DNA from: JAUILA01 sp050289805
Lineage (GTDB): Bacteria; Bacteroidota; Bacteroidia; Cytophagales; Cyclobacteriaceae
Direction: 5' to 3'
DNA length: 64,000 nt
Assembly (NCBI GenBank): GCA_050289805.1
Contig: JBNKGL010000019.1
Coordinates: forward strand, 19,589 to 83,588
Shown in pieces: positions 42,040-51,192 of the stretch. The first letter of the stretch is position 1; each line of letters begins with the position of its first letter. Below the pieces are notes generated by a model. The model saw only the letters and a program-made list of their open reading frames with translations. It was not told the DNA's origin and did no database searches. Made by a program: the position numbers and the translations under genes.

Positions 42040-42504
42040 ATGACCATTATCCCCTATAAATCCGAAACGCTCGTTTCAACATTACCACCGGCAGAGGTTC
42101 TGTTGCGGCTGCAGCTGGCTACCATGCCTGCCGTTGACCGCCAGAAAGGTAAAGGGGCAGCATTTCAGGGGTTAATTGCCGATGATCATTTCAGAATTTC
42201 ACAAAGTCTCAGCCACCCCAATAACTATGTGCCCCTGATTGAAGGTCAGCTTGACCAGACGAAGCACGGCACCATAATCTTTCTAAAATACAAACTGTTC
42301 TTCAGCTCGGTAATGTTTCTTGTTTTCTGGACCATCATTACAGGTGCCGCAGGCGCATTCCTGCTGATCACAAAACAAAATTACGAATACGCAGCCCTGG
42401 CATTCGCAATGGGATTACTGAACTATGTGATCGTTATGATGAATTTCAAAAAACAGGTTCATATTTCACATAACTTATTAATGGAGAAACTCAATATAGA
42501 CTAA
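42040..42504 (+). CDS. Hypothetical two-helix membrane protein
   Basis: A 154-residue protein of unknown family. It has an N-terminal soluble part (PYKSETLVSTLPPAEVLLRL, then KGAAFQGLIADDHFRISQSL) that looks like a small beta sheet, two membrane helices near residues 88-130 (FSSVMFLVFWTIITGAAGAF and YAALAFAMGLLNYVIVMMNF), and a short charged tail. It begins at the base after the RidA stop, so the two are coupled. The layout resembles small bacterial membrane proteins of the YcxB-like type, but no diagnostic motif is seen. Confidence 0.65.
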   Translation: MTIIPYKSETLVSTLPPAEVLLRLQLATMPAVDRQKGKGAAFQGLIADDHFRISQSLSHPNNYVPLIEGQLDQTKHGTIIFLKYKLFFSSVMFLVFWTIITGAAGAFLLITKQNYEYAALAFAMGLLNYVIVMMNFKKQVHISHNLLMEKLNID

Positions 42505-42534
42505 CAGCGGCTATCATGGTTCTTCAACTTTTCG

Positions 42535-42542
42535 TACTTTTG
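42535..42542 (+). promoter_or_regulatory. gltX: -7 promoter box of gltX
   Basis: TACTTTTG fits TAnnTTTG exactly and lies 23 bases before the gltX ATG, inside the 60-base gap after the upstream gene. It implies a short leader and a promoter separate from the RidA operon. Confidence 0.5.
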
Positions 42543-42564
42543 CAGCCCTAAAACATTGGAATGA

Positions 42565-44112
42565 ATGGAGAATGAAGTTCGTGTCAGATTTGCGCCAAGT
42601 CCTACCGGAGCATTGCATATAGGCGGGGTTCGCACCGCTCTTTACAATTATCTTTTCGCCCGGAAACACAACGGTAAGATGATCCTTCGAATCGAAGATA
42701 CCGATCAGAACAGGTATGTTCCCGGCGCCGAGGAATACATCCTTGAGTCGTTGAAATGGGCTGGAATCGAGTACGATGAAGGCCCGGTTGTGGGAGGTCC
42801 ATACGGTCCGTACCGGCAATCTGAACGCAGAGATATCTATGCACAGTATGCTCAGTATCTGCTGGATCAGGGGCATGCATATTATGCGTTTGACACTCCT
42901 GAAGAGCTTGATGCCATGAGAGAACGCCTCAAGGCAAGCCGTGTCGCATCGCTTCAGTATAATTCCATCACGCGGATGCAGATGAAAAATTCCCTTACCC
43001 TGGATGAGGAAGAGGTAAAACAACGTCTTGAATCCGGGGAACCCTATGTTATTCGCCTGAAGGTACCGAGAAAAGAGGAAGTTCGTCTGCATGATATGGT
43101 ACGTGGATGGGTGATGGTACATTCATCTGCCATTGACGACAAAGTCCTGATGAAATCTGACGGGATGCCAACCTACCACCTGGCGAATGTGGTGGATGAC
43201 CATTTGATGAAAATCACCCATGTGATTCGTGGTGAAGAATGGTTGCCCAGTGCCCCACTGCACGTTCTTCTATACAGGTTTTTGGGATGGGAGGATACCA
43301 TGCCCCAGTTCTGTCATCTGCCATTGCTCCTGAAACCCGATGGCAATGGAAAACTGAGTAAGCGTGACGGAGATAAACACGGTTTTCCGGTTTTCCCGAT
43401 CGCGGGAGTATTTCCCGGAAAAGATGGCCAGGATGAAACCTATAATGGCTTCAGGGAAGCAGGTTATATACCGGAAGCATTTATTAATTTTCTGGCTTTT
43501 CTCGGGTGGAATCCCGGTACTGAGCAGGAAATTTTTAACCTGGAGGAATTGATCAATGCCTTTAGTATTGAGCGCATTGGTAAATCCGGGGCAAAATTCG
43601 ATATCGACAAGGCACGATGGTTCAATCAGCAATATCTCAACAACAAGCCCGCAGCTGAACTGACCGGCTACCTTAAAGCCGATTTGGATAGCGCAGGAAT
43701 ATCATATGACGATGTTGATCTTGAAAAGGTATGTGACATTCTGAAGGGACGAATAACATTTCCTTCAGATCTCCTGAAAGAAGGCAAATTCCTGTTCATC
43801 ACTCCTGAAGATTATGATGAGCAGGTTGTTCGTAAAAAATGGAATCCGCTCGCTGTTGAATTTCTGGAATCATACCGGGATCGTATACTGGCTGTTGACA
43901 TGCTCACTGCAGAAAATGCGAAAGCCACCCTGGACAACCTTCTTGAGGAAAAAGGCGTTAAACTAGGACAGGTGATGCAGGCACTTCGGCTCGCAATAAC
44001 CGGCAGCGGCACGGGCCCGGACCTCATGGAGATCCTGGCCGTTTTGGGAAAAGAAGAATCTGCAAAGCGCCTGAATAATGCTATTGAAAAATTACCTGTC
44101 GCCGCCGGCTGA
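42565..44112 (+). CDS. gltX: Glutamyl-tRNA synthetase
   Basis: A 515-residue class I aminoacyl-tRNA synthetase charging tRNA-Glu. The HIGH-type motif is FAPSPTGALHIGG (residues 9-21) and the KMSKS-type motif is KLSKR (263-267). LRIEDTDQNR near 41, YHLANVVDDHLM near 204 and a full anticodon-binding C-terminal half (to GPDLMEILAVLGKEESAKRL) are present. Length is usual for the discriminating bacterial enzyme. A short lysine-rich gene follows after 5 bases. Confidence 0.95.
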   Translation: MENEVRVRFAPSPTGALHIGGVRTALYNYLFARKHNGKMILRIEDTDQNRYVPGAEEYILESLKWAGIEYDEGPVVGGPYGPYRQSERRDIYAQYAQYLLDQGHAYYAFDTPEELDAMRERLKASRVASLQYNSITRMQMKNSLTLDEEEVKQRLESGEPYVIRLKVPRKEEVRLHDMVRGWVMVHSSAIDDKVLMKSDGMPTYHLANVVDDHLMKITHVIRGEEWLPSAPLHVLLYRFLGWEDTMPQFCHLPLLLKPDGNGKLSKRDGDKHGFPVFPIAGVFPGKDGQDETYNGFREAGYIPEAFINFLAFLGWNPGTEQEIFNLEELINAFSIERIGKSGAKFDIDKARWFNQQYLNNKPAAELTGYLKADLDSAGISYDDVDLEKVCDILKGRITFPSDLLKEGKFLFITPEDYDEQVVRKKWNPLAVEFLESYRDRILAVDMLTAENAKATLDNLLEEKGVKLGQVMQALRLAITGSGTGPDLMEILAVLGKEESAKRLNNAIEKLPVAAG

Positions 44113-44117
44113 AAACA

Positions 44118-44342
44118 ATGAAAAAGAAGAAGTCATCTAAACCGGAAAAGAAAAAACCCTCCGTAAACAAGGAGCTCGAAGGATTTGATATAAAGATTGA
44201 TTCATTTGGTGAAATTCAATCCAGTTTTAATATTGACAAGATCAATGAATTCCTGAACCGGAATGTGGAAGATAAAAAGCTGATCAACAGGGAAGATCTT
44301 GATGAAATCAAAAAGGGCTCATCAAACGACGAGGAAGAATGA
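44118..44342 (+). CDS. Small charged protein, unknown function
   Basis: A 74-residue highly charged protein: a Lys-rich head (MKKKKSSKPEKKKPSVNKEL), a conserved-looking core (FDIKIDSFGEIQSSFNIDKI, NEFLNRNVEDKKL) and an acidic end (SSNDEEE). No membrane segment or known domain. It lies 5 bases after gltX and overlaps the AIM24-type gene by four bases (ATGA), so it is probably translated; its composition suggests an intrinsically disordered or nucleic-acid-associated protein. Confidence 0.65.
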   Translation: MKKKKSSKPEKKKPSVNKELEGFDIKIDSFGEIQSSFNIDKINEFLNRNVEDKKLINREDLDEIKKGSSNDEEE

Positions 44343-45109
44343 GATCACACGAAATTGACTATCGTATAATCGGGGAAAGCATCCAGATTGTTGAGGTGGA
44401 ACTGGATCCGGGAGAAACAGTAATTGCCGAAGCAGGCGCCATGCTCTACATGGAAGATGGGATACAGTTCGACACCAAAATGGGCGACGGAAGTGCCGCT
44501 GCCCAGGACTTTCTGGGCAAGCTTATACAGGTTGGGACGCGAGTTCTCACCGGCGAATCCATTTTCATGACCCACTTCACAAATATAGGATCCCGGAAGG
44601 CTCGTATTGGATTTTCCGCCCCTTATCCTGGTACAATAGTTCCAATTGATTTGGGCCGGGCTCAGCGGAATGAGCTGATCGTACAAAAAGACGGGTTCCT
44701 TTGCGCAGCACTGGGCACCCAGCTCACAATTACACTGAATAAACGAATCGGCACCGGCCTTGTTGGAGGTGAAGGATTCATACTTCAGAAATTGAGCGGT
44801 GATGGTATGGCATTTGTTCATGCCGGCGGAACCCTGATCGAGCGCGAACTGAACAATGAAACCCTGCGTATCGATACCGGATGTATTGTTGCCTATGAAT
44901 CATCCCTGGATTTTGATATTATCCAGTCAGGAGGATTAAGGTCCATGATTTTCGGCGGTGAAGGTATATTTCTCGCTTCCATCCGTGGAACCGGGAGAGT
45001 GTGGCTTCAGTCAATGCCGATCAGGAAACTCATTCAGGCACTTGCCCCCTATGGAAAAAATCGCAGGAAAGAATCAGGATCCATCCTGGGTGATTTCCTC
45101 GAGCCCTGA
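44339..45109 (+). CDS. TIGR00266/AIM24 family protein
   Basis: A 256-residue protein with the pseudo-repeat beta-sandwich of the TIGR00266 (AIM24) family. Segments are DPGETVIAEAGAMLYMEDGI near residue 24, GESIFMTHFTNIG near 72, FLCAALGTQLTITLNKRIGT near 120 and ESSLDFDIIQSGGLRSMIFG near 185. A glycine-rich GEGIFLASIRGTGRVWLQSM lies near the end. The family is widespread and of unknown function; the yeast member affects mitochondrial inner-membrane organisation. Its start overlaps the preceding gene by four bases, and its stop is directly adjacent to the end of the convergent methyltransferase-like gene. Confidence 0.9.
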   Translation: MRSHEIDYRIIGESIQIVEVELDPGETVIAEAGAMLYMEDGIQFDTKMGDGSAAAQDFLGKLIQVGTRVLTGESIFMTHFTNIGSRKARIGFSAPYPGTIVPIDLGRAQRNELIVQKDGFLCAALGTQLTITLNKRIGTGLVGGEGFILQKLSGDGMAFVHAGGTLIERELNNETLRIDTGCIVAYESSLDFDIIQSGGLRSMIFGGEGIFLASIRGTGRVWLQSMPIRKLIQALAPYGKNRRKESGSILGDFLEP

Positions 45110-45670
45110 TCAAAATAGGAAGGGGATGATACCTGCCACCTCTTCCTTGTATTTCTCATACGCCTTTCCATACTTTATCAGGAGTTTTCTTTCTTCCAGT
45201 TTAATACCTATGATAAGGTAAGCCCAGACACACAGCACGCTGACGAGTGACGCCAGCCTTGGATCAAACAGAAAGAACCCGGCTGTGATGAGTATGGTCC
45301 CGGTGTAAAGTGGATGCCGAACCCACGCATTGATTCCTGTAGTGACAAGTTTGCCATCTGTTTCCTCCGCCAACCCAAGAAATGCGCGTACAGAATAATT
45401 TCTAAAGGCCGCGTTGATGATCAGTACGCCTCCGCCAGCCAGAAATAAGGCTATATATTTGAGGAAATCCGAACGGCTGAATAAGCGTTCCCCGGCTATC
45501 CATGCGTTATAGAACAAAATGATCAGGAGGGCTGCCGAAGAAAAAACCGAATAAAGAAGTCGATACGACCTGGCAGATCCGGGAAAATGTTTCTTCACCC
45601 TGTCTGTCGCAAGAAAGCTGTGCAGAAAGAAGTAGATGCTCCAGGCAATGACCAGAATTACATATGACAT
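45110..45670 (-). CDS. Isoprenylcysteine/phospholipid methyltransferase-like membrane protein
   Basis: A 186-residue protein with five hydrophobic segments. It ends in the PEMT/ICMT pattern: LVTTGINAWVRHPLYTGTIL near residue 107 and IKLEERKLLIKYGKAYEKYK near 155, which in the family bind S-adenosylmethionine (RHPxY and EE...YxxY). It probably methylates a lipid or isoprenoid at the inner membrane; NnrU-type relatives of unknown function look similar. It ends one base after the AIM24-type stop and its start lies 81 bases from the saccharopine-dehydrogenase-like start. Confidence 0.85.
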   Translation of the reverse strand: MSYVILVIAWSIYFFLHSFLATDRVKKHFPGSARSYRLLYSVFSSAALLIILFYNAWIAGERLFSRSDFLKYIALFLAGGGVLIINAAFRNYSVRAFLGLAEETDGKLVTTGINAWVRHPLYTGTILITAGFFLFDPRLASLVSVLCVWAYLIIGIKLEERKLLIKYGKAYEKYKEEVAGIIPFLF

Positions 45671-45713
45671 AGTTCAACGGTTTCTCTTCAGACAAATAAT
45701 CCCGCGGGATGTT

Positions 45714-45721
45714 TATATTTG
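45714..45721 (+). promoter_or_regulatory. -7 promoter box of the saccharopine-dehydrogenase-like gene
   Basis: TATATTTG matches TAnnTTTG and lies 31 bases before the chosen ATG 45752. It overlaps the alternative in-frame start at 45719, which argues against that start. Confidence 0.5.
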
Positions 45722-45751
45722 TCCGAATCGATACGAACCTACACAATACAT

Positions 45752-46957
45752 ATGAAAATTGGGATCATCAGGGAGGGAAAAAAGCCGGTCGACCGGAGAG
45801 TACCGATAACCCCGGACCAGGCAGCTGAAATCAATAAGAAGTTCAAAGACGTTACCATTGTTTGCCAGAGCAGTAAAATACGGTGCTATTCAGACCAGGA
45901 ATACCGAAATGCAGGCATCAGTATTGTTGAGACTGTAGACGACTGTGATGTACTGATGGGTGTAAAGGAAGTTCCCGTAAATGAACTGATTGACAACAAA
46001 ACTTATTTCTTCTTTTCGCATACGATCAAGGAGCAGCCGTACAACCGGGGTTTACTGCAAAAAATCCTTGAAAAAAAGATCCGTTTAATTGACTATGAAA
46101 CGCTTACCAATGAGAATGGCCAGCGGGTTGTCGCTTTTGGCAGATATGCAGGCCTTGTAGGGGCTTACAACGCCTTATATACGTACGGAGAGCGATATAA
46201 TCGGTTCCATCTGCGTCGTGCCCATCAATGCTTTGACCTGAACGACCTGATGGGAGAGCTCAAAAAAGTAACATTACCACTCACGAAGATCGTGCTTACC
46301 GGCGGTGGACGGGTATCGAAAGGAGCAATGGAAATTCTCGATGCGATACCTATCAGAAAAGTAACACCGGAAAGTTTTCTAAAAGAAACCTACAGAGAAC
46401 CTGTTTATACCCAGCTCAACACGAGGGATTATAATGTCCACCGCGAAGGCAAACCCTTCATACGAAGTGAATTCTACCGCCACCCAGAACAGTTTGAAGG
46501 TAATTTTCTGCCCTATGCAAAGGAAGCAGATATACTCATTGCCGGCGCATTCTGGGATCCCAGGGCCCCTGTTCTTTTTACACGGGAGGAAATGTTTGAG
46601 AAGTCCTTCCGTCTTCGCATCATCGCGGATATCACCTGTGACATTGAAGGATCCATTCCTTCGACCAAAAAACCCAGTACTATTGATGATCCTGTTTACG
46701 ACTACGACCCCACCGGGGATGAAGTAAACCCTGCCTATAGCGATGAAGGAAATATATCTGTAATGGCTGTTGATAACCTTCCCTGTGAATTACCCAGAAA
46801 TGCTTCGGAAGATTTTGGTCATGAGATACTGAACCACGTGCTGCCTTCGTTGTTAGGAAGGAAAGATAAAGGAATGATTTCAAGGGCAACAATCGCCGAA
46901 AACGGAAAACTCACAGAACGTTATTCCTATCTGACCGGTTACGTAGAGGGAAAATGA
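45752..46957 (+). CDS. Saccharopine dehydrogenase (L-lysine-forming)-like oxidoreductase
   Basis: A 401-residue protein with the alanine dehydrogenase/saccharopine dehydrogenase N-terminal domain (KIGIIREGKKPVDRRVPITP, with the conserved Arg/Lys for substrate). It continues with SHTIKEQPYNRGLL near residue 90 and an NAD-binding Rossmann motif (VLTGGGRVSKGAMEIL near 182). The C-terminal region includes ADITCDIEGSIPSTKKPST and DNLPCELPRNASEDFG. These point to the LYS1-type saccharopine dehydrogenase group. Whether it works in lysine breakdown or another imino-acid reaction is open, since no pathway partner is adjacent. Confidence 0.8.
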   Translation: MKIGIIREGKKPVDRRVPITPDQAAEINKKFKDVTIVCQSSKIRCYSDQEYRNAGISIVETVDDCDVLMGVKEVPVNELIDNKTYFFFSHTIKEQPYNRGLLQKILEKKIRLIDYETLTNENGQRVVAFGRYAGLVGAYNALYTYGERYNRFHLRRAHQCFDLNDLMGELKKVTLPLTKIVLTGGGRVSKGAMEILDAIPIRKVTPESFLKETYREPVYTQLNTRDYNVHREGKPFIRSEFYRHPEQFEGNFLPYAKEADILIAGAFWDPRAPVLFTREEMFEKSFRLRIIADITCDIEGSIPSTKKPSTIDDPVYDYDPTGDEVNPAYSDEGNISVMAVDNLPCELPRNASEDFGHEILNHVLPSLLGRKDKGMISRATIAENGKLTERYSYLTGYVEGK

Positions 46958-46975
46958 TAGTATAAACCATTGTTT

Positions 46976-47596
46976 ATGCAGCAGGTGTTAATAAATACAA
47001 GTCCACTTATAAATCGTTCCAGGAAGTTTGCAGAAGATTTTTTGGGCGCTCTGGAGAATGATTTTGCCTATCACAACCTGGAACATACCATTCAGGTTGT
47101 AAATGCAGTAGAGGAAATCAGTAAGAAATCCCGTTTAAGTCCGGTTGATTTCGAAAATGTAATTGTGGCTGCCTGGTTTCATGATACGGGATATCAGTTT
47201 AGCATCGAAGATCATGAATCTGAAAGTGCACGTATTATGCGTGAGCAATTAACATCATGGGAAATACCAGAGGAGCGGATCCGGCAAATCGAAAAGATCA
47301 TACTTTCTACCCAAATGCCTCAAAATCCCCGGAATTTGCCTGAAAAAATTCTGTGTGACGCCGATCTTTACCATCTTTCAGAACCGGAATTTCTGAAAAA
47401 ATCTGAAAACCTTCGGAAGGAAATAAATCATACCTGCAATAAGACTATCAATCGCAGGGAATGGACCAGAATGACCTTTGAATTTATCGACAACCACTGT
47501 TACTTCACCGAGTACGGAAAAAAGGTCCTGGCCCCGAAAAAAGAAATAATACTTTCAAATATTAAGAATAAGCTTAGAAAACTCGCAGGTGGATAG
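46976..47596 (+). CDS. HD-domain metal-dependent phosphohydrolase
   Basis: A 206-residue cytoplasmic HD protein. The metal site is seen as YHNLEHTIQVV (His), AAWFHDTGYQF (His-Asp) and the later CDADLYHLSEPEFL (Asp), the usual H...HD...D pattern. The substrate, often a nucleotide or phosphate ester, cannot be read from sequence. I chose ATG 46976; the frame also opens at a TTG two codons earlier. It follows the oxidoreductase gene by 18 bases and ends in a bidirectional terminator. Confidence 0.85.
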   Translation: MQQVLINTSPLINRSRKFAEDFLGALENDFAYHNLEHTIQVVNAVEEISKKSRLSPVDFENVIVAAWFHDTGYQFSIEDHESESARIMREQLTSWEIPEERIRQIEKIILSTQMPQNPRNLPEKILCDADLYHLSEPEFLKKSENLRKEINHTCNKTINRREWTRMTFEFIDNHCYFTEYGKKVLAPKKEIILSNIKNKLRKLAGG

Positions 47597-47621
47597 GCGT
47601 TCCGTCATTCCCCTGTAAAAC

Positions 47622-47653
47622 AAAAGAGGCCCTGTTTTCACAGAGCCTCTTTT
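47622..47653. terminator. Bidirectional terminator between the HD gene and the Oar-like receptor gene
   Basis: AAAAGAGGC (47622-47630) pairs with GCCTCTTTT (47645-47653), extended by CTG/CAG inside after one mismatch. The A-run on one side and T-run on the other let it work in both directions between two convergent genes. Confidence 0.85.
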
Positions 47654-47674
47654 CATTAATTTTAAACTTTATCC

Positions 47675-50600
47675 CTATCGGGCATTTCCAAAGATATATC
47701 GAATACCCAATTGCATTTGCCAGCGTGAACTGCGGAAGCCATTATCGATAATGTCATTATCCCACGGATCTTCTCCACGAATGATATCATCGTTTACAGT
47801 AAACTCAGGCGAAGTATTATCAACATCTATATCATTTTCAAGTGAATACAATGAATAGGTACCGAACCCAAGTGATCTTCTGCGACCCCAATCCTTGTTC
47901 AGCATATTCGTGAAGTTGAAAATATCGACAGAGAACTGAAGTGTATTGCGCTTGCCATTATTCATGTCAATGTAGAAATTCTGGAGGAACCTCAAATCGA
48001 TAATTGCTTCGAATGGGGTCCTGTCAGTATTCCGATCAATGTAATCACCACGATAGTCATCCAATGCTTTTCTGTCGCTTATGAAACTATCAAGAATCTG
48101 CCATTGCTCGGCAGCAGTGTATGTTTGACCATCAACAGTGGTTTCCACCAGGTTGATCTCACCCGCATTGGCAGGAACATACGCAAGTTCGTTGAAGTCA
48201 AAACCACCATCATTGATGAAATCATTGTTAAACGCTCCAACAACATATGTGAATGGCTGTCCTGACTGACCATTGAATATCAATGAAAGTTCACTGCCCA
48301 GGAAGCCGGCATAATCCTTTTTATAGCTTACCGTTGCCAGCAATCTGTGTCCTGCGGCAAATTGTGAACGCATCGGATCGCCTTCAACGTTACGGCCGTT
48401 CTGGTTGAAATAACCTCTCCACTGTGAGTTATTCTGTGATGAAGTTCCGTCAAAAATTGTATAGGAATCTCCGTATGAGTAACTCAACATAGCGCTTAGT
48501 CCGTTTCTGAAAGGCTTGGTCAGTGAAGCAACGATGTTGTAGGAATACCCTCCGTTATCTGTATTTGAAGCGAGGAAAATACCGGTGTATTTATCATCAA
48601 TTCGGTCATCATCATCAAAAATCGGACGATTATCAGCTCCTCCGGTGAGGTTCGCCTCAGAAGGTTTCAGGTTCAGGTTCTGATAGCGCAGGTAGTTGAT
48701 ATGCTTGGAATAGATACCTTCCAGTGTACCGATGATACCACCGGGAAGTTTCTGATCAACCGCCAGGTTGAGTTTTAACACCTGGGGAAGTTTGAAATCC
48801 GCAGCGAACAGATCTATCTGACCTGAAGGAATCACGTTATTGGGATCTATATCACCGGGCCACTGGTTCTGAACATCCGGATTGAATGGTTCATTGTTAT
48901 TTCTGCCCCCTCCGATATTCAGACCGTAGTTATTATAGGCACCACCTTGCCATACGAGGGGAATACGGCTTGTGAAAAGACCGATACCTCCACGTACCTG
49001 CGTAGTCATATCACCTGAAACATCCCAGTTAAATCCAACGCGGGGAGAAAACAATACCTGTGTTTTGATGAACGAACCTGTTTCGGCACCCATCATATCA
49101 TACCCGAAGCTTTCAATCATCGGAATAGTATTCTGGTTGAAATCCTGGTTCACAGGGACATCATCCAGGAATATCGGGAAGTCGAAACGAATACCCGCGG
49201 TAAGACGGAAATTGTTGGTCAGCTGCATCTGATCCTGAACATAGAATCCCATCAGGACCTGTTTGAAGGCTGCAATAGCCGAAGAACCATCCCCTGCAAT
49301 ATTATCCACCTGCGAATAGCTTCGCTCTATACGGCTGGAGATTGGATTACCCTGCGGATCAAGGTCGTTCAGAAATTGATCAACTCCACCGAAGAACCGG
49401 TAGCTTCCGTAATTCTCACGGATGAACAGGTTACCAACATTGTAGTATTCAAAGTTCAATCCGAACAGGAATGTATGCTTTCCTTTGAACCATTCGAATT
49501 CATCGTTGATCGTAATGATATCCTGATTCAATATGTTTGCAGTTGAAAATCGTTCAGCACCCAGCTCAATACTTCCGTCACCATCAGAAATCCTGATAGT
49601 GGGAAAGTCCTGTCCAAACGGATCACGATCGTCTCTAACGATCGTTGCTCCTACTGTAAGCTTGTTGGCGAAATTATTGCCAAAAGTGCTGGTTAATTCC
49701 AGTGCAGTTGAGTTTGTTTTGGATATGAAGTATTCAGATCCATTCAGAAATCCGATGAAACGGGGTGAAGAGTTACGCGCTTCGAGGTTTTCTGCTTTCA
49801 CATAACTGTGGCGAACCGATAGTTTATGATGATCACTGATATTCCAGTCTAACTTTGCAAGAAATTTATCACTGTCAAGTGTCCTGGTATTATTCTCGAA
49901 TCCTCCCGGATCATAACCATATTTGGACTCGACAAAATCAGCAAGTTGTTGCAATTCCTGAGGAGTTGCATCTCCACTGTAGGTTGCTACATTAAATGGC
50001 TGTGGAGTTTCATCACGCTGAAATTCACCGTTTACAAAAAAGAACAGTTTGTCCTTGACGATCGGACCTCCGAGACGCAGACCATAGGTCTTCGCTGTAA
50101 AAGGAGCAAGCTTTGTCCGGGTTAAATCTTCATTATCGGTTGGTGTTTTTCCGGCAAAATTCTCATTCCTCCAGAAGTAGTAGGCTGATCCCTCAAAATC
50201 ATTTGTTCCACTGCGGGTTACAGCGTTGATCGCACCACCGGCAAAACCGCTTTGGCGTACATCAAATGGCGCAACAGCTACCTGGAACTGCTCAATGGCA
50301 TCAATACTGATTGGCTGAACTCCGGTCTGACCACCGTTGGTACCACTGCCTGCGAGACCAAAAACGTCATTATTTACTGCACCATCCACGTAAATTGTGT
50401 TGAAGCGGTTGTTTTGTCCGGCGATAGAAATCGTAAATCCATCATTGTTTTCCTGAATGTTGGCCAATGGATTCAGTCGAACGAAATCACCAATGGAACG
50501 CGTTACTGTTGGCGCTGAATTAATGGCCTGTTCGTTGATTACAGTCTCCTGTCCGGTTCGGTTACCATCGAAAATATCATTTCGGTTAGCGACAACTACA

Positions 50601-50965
50601 ACCTCACCAAGTTCAGTCACCCCTTCACTCAGGGTTACGTTGATGGCAAAAGTCTGACCAAGGGTCAGGTATACGTCATTTCTTTCATAGGACTGAAATC
50701 CCACAAAGGAAACAGTCACCTTGTATGGTCCGCCAACCCGCATGTTGGGAATACGGAAAAATCCACTTACATCCGTCACATTCCCATATGTGGAACCTGA
50801 TGGCTGATGAACAGCAACAATTGTTGCTCCGGGCAGTGCCTCTCCATTTTCATCCGTTACTTTTCCATTCATTGCGGATGTCGTCACACCCTGTGAATAG
50901 GCTGAAAAGGTAAACAGAAGAAAAAGAAGACTCAGAATTGAATAGTTGAGTAAAAATTTCTTCAT
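47675..50965 (-). CDS. Oar-like TonB-dependent receptor with carboxypeptidase-regulatory domain
   Basis: A 1096-residue outer-membrane protein from ATG 50965. It has a signal peptide (LLFLLFTFSAYSQG), then a CarboxypepD_reg-like domain (GKVTDENGEALPGATIVAVH, with SGFFRIPNMRVGGPYKVTVS), then a plug domain (TVTRSIGDFVRLNP, FNTIYVDGAVNNDVFG). A beta-barrel rich in aromatic turns ends in LGIRYIFGNAR. The sequence GFAGGAINAVTRSGTNDFEG marks the Oar/OmpA-related subgroup rather than SusC, so no SusD partner is expected. The longer frame to 51031 would start at a TTG near the predicted transcript start and is rejected. The substrate is unknown. Confidence 0.9.
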   Translation of the reverse strand: MKKFLLNYSILSLLFLLFTFSAYSQGVTTSAMNGKVTDENGEALPGATIVAVHQPSGSTYGNVTDVSGFFRIPNMRVGGPYKVTVSFVGFQSYERNDVYLTLGQTFAINVTLSEGVTELGEVVVVANRNDIFDGNRTGQETVINEQAINSAPTVTRSIGDFVRLNPLANIQENNDGFTISIAGQNNRFNTIYVDGAVNNDVFGLAGSGTNGGQTGVQPISIDAIEQFQVAVAPFDVRQSGFAGGAINAVTRSGTNDFEGSAYYFWRNENFAGKTPTDNEDLTRTKLAPFTAKTYGLRLGGPIVKDKLFFFVNGEFQRDETPQPFNVATYSGDATPQELQQLADFVESKYGYDPGGFENNTRTLDSDKFLAKLDWNISDHHKLSVRHSYVKAENLEARNSSPRFIGFLNGSEYFISKTNSTALELTSTFGNNFANKLTVGATIVRDDRDPFGQDFPTIRISDGDGSIELGAERFSTANILNQDIITINDEFEWFKGKHTFLFGLNFEYYNVGNLFIRENYGSYRFFGGVDQFLNDLDPQGNPISSRIERSYSQVDNIAGDGSSAIAAFKQVLMGFYVQDQMQLTNNFRLTAGIRFDFPIFLDDVPVNQDFNQNTIPMIESFGYDMMGAETGSFIKTQVLFSPRVGFNWDVSGDMTTQVRGGIGLFTSRIPLVWQGGAYNNYGLNIGGGRNNNEPFNPDVQNQWPGDIDPNNVIPSGQIDLFAADFKLPQVLKLNLAVDQKLPGGIIGTLEGIYSKHINYLRYQNLNLKPSEANLTGGADNRPIFDDDDRIDDKYTGIFLASNTDNGGYSYNIVASLTKPFRNGLSAMLSYSYGDSYTIFDGTSSQNNSQWRGYFNQNGRNVEGDPMRSQFAAGHRLLATVSYKKDYAGFLGSELSLIFNGQSGQPFTYVVGAFNNDFINDGGFDFNELAYVPANAGEINLVETTVDGQTYTAAEQWQILDSFISDRKALDDYRGDYIDRNTDRTPFEAIIDLRFLQNFYIDMNNGKRNTLQFSVDIFNFTNMLNKDWGRRRSLGFGTYSLYSLENDIDVDNTSPEFTVNDDIIRGEDPWDNDIIDNGFRSSRWQMQLGIRYIFGNAR

Positions 50966-51002
50966 ACTAGATTTAGGTTTGTTTGGTTTAGAATGTAAAA
51001 CG

Positions 51003-51041
51003 CCGGAGAGTCCGGACCTGTCAAAAGGCATGGCAAAGGTA
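51003..51041 (-). promoter_or_regulatory. Promoter and leader hairpin of the Oar-like receptor gene
   Basis: On the minus strand, 51041-51034 reads TACCTTTG, an exact TAnnTTTG box, placing the transcript start near 51030 and a leader of about 65 bases before ATG 50965. The leader contains a CCGGA-GAG-TCCGG hairpin (51003-51015) that could affect translation. Confidence 0.5.
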
Positions 51042-51192
51042 AAACGTATATTGAATTATCCATGTACTTCCGTTTTAACTTACTGCAAATTAAATGGTTG
51101 AAATGTTAACTTATCGTTAATTACCGTTCTTTTTTTTCGCCGGAGAAGTTAGTCAAATATTCTTATTTTTACAGCCTTTCAACTTGATAAAC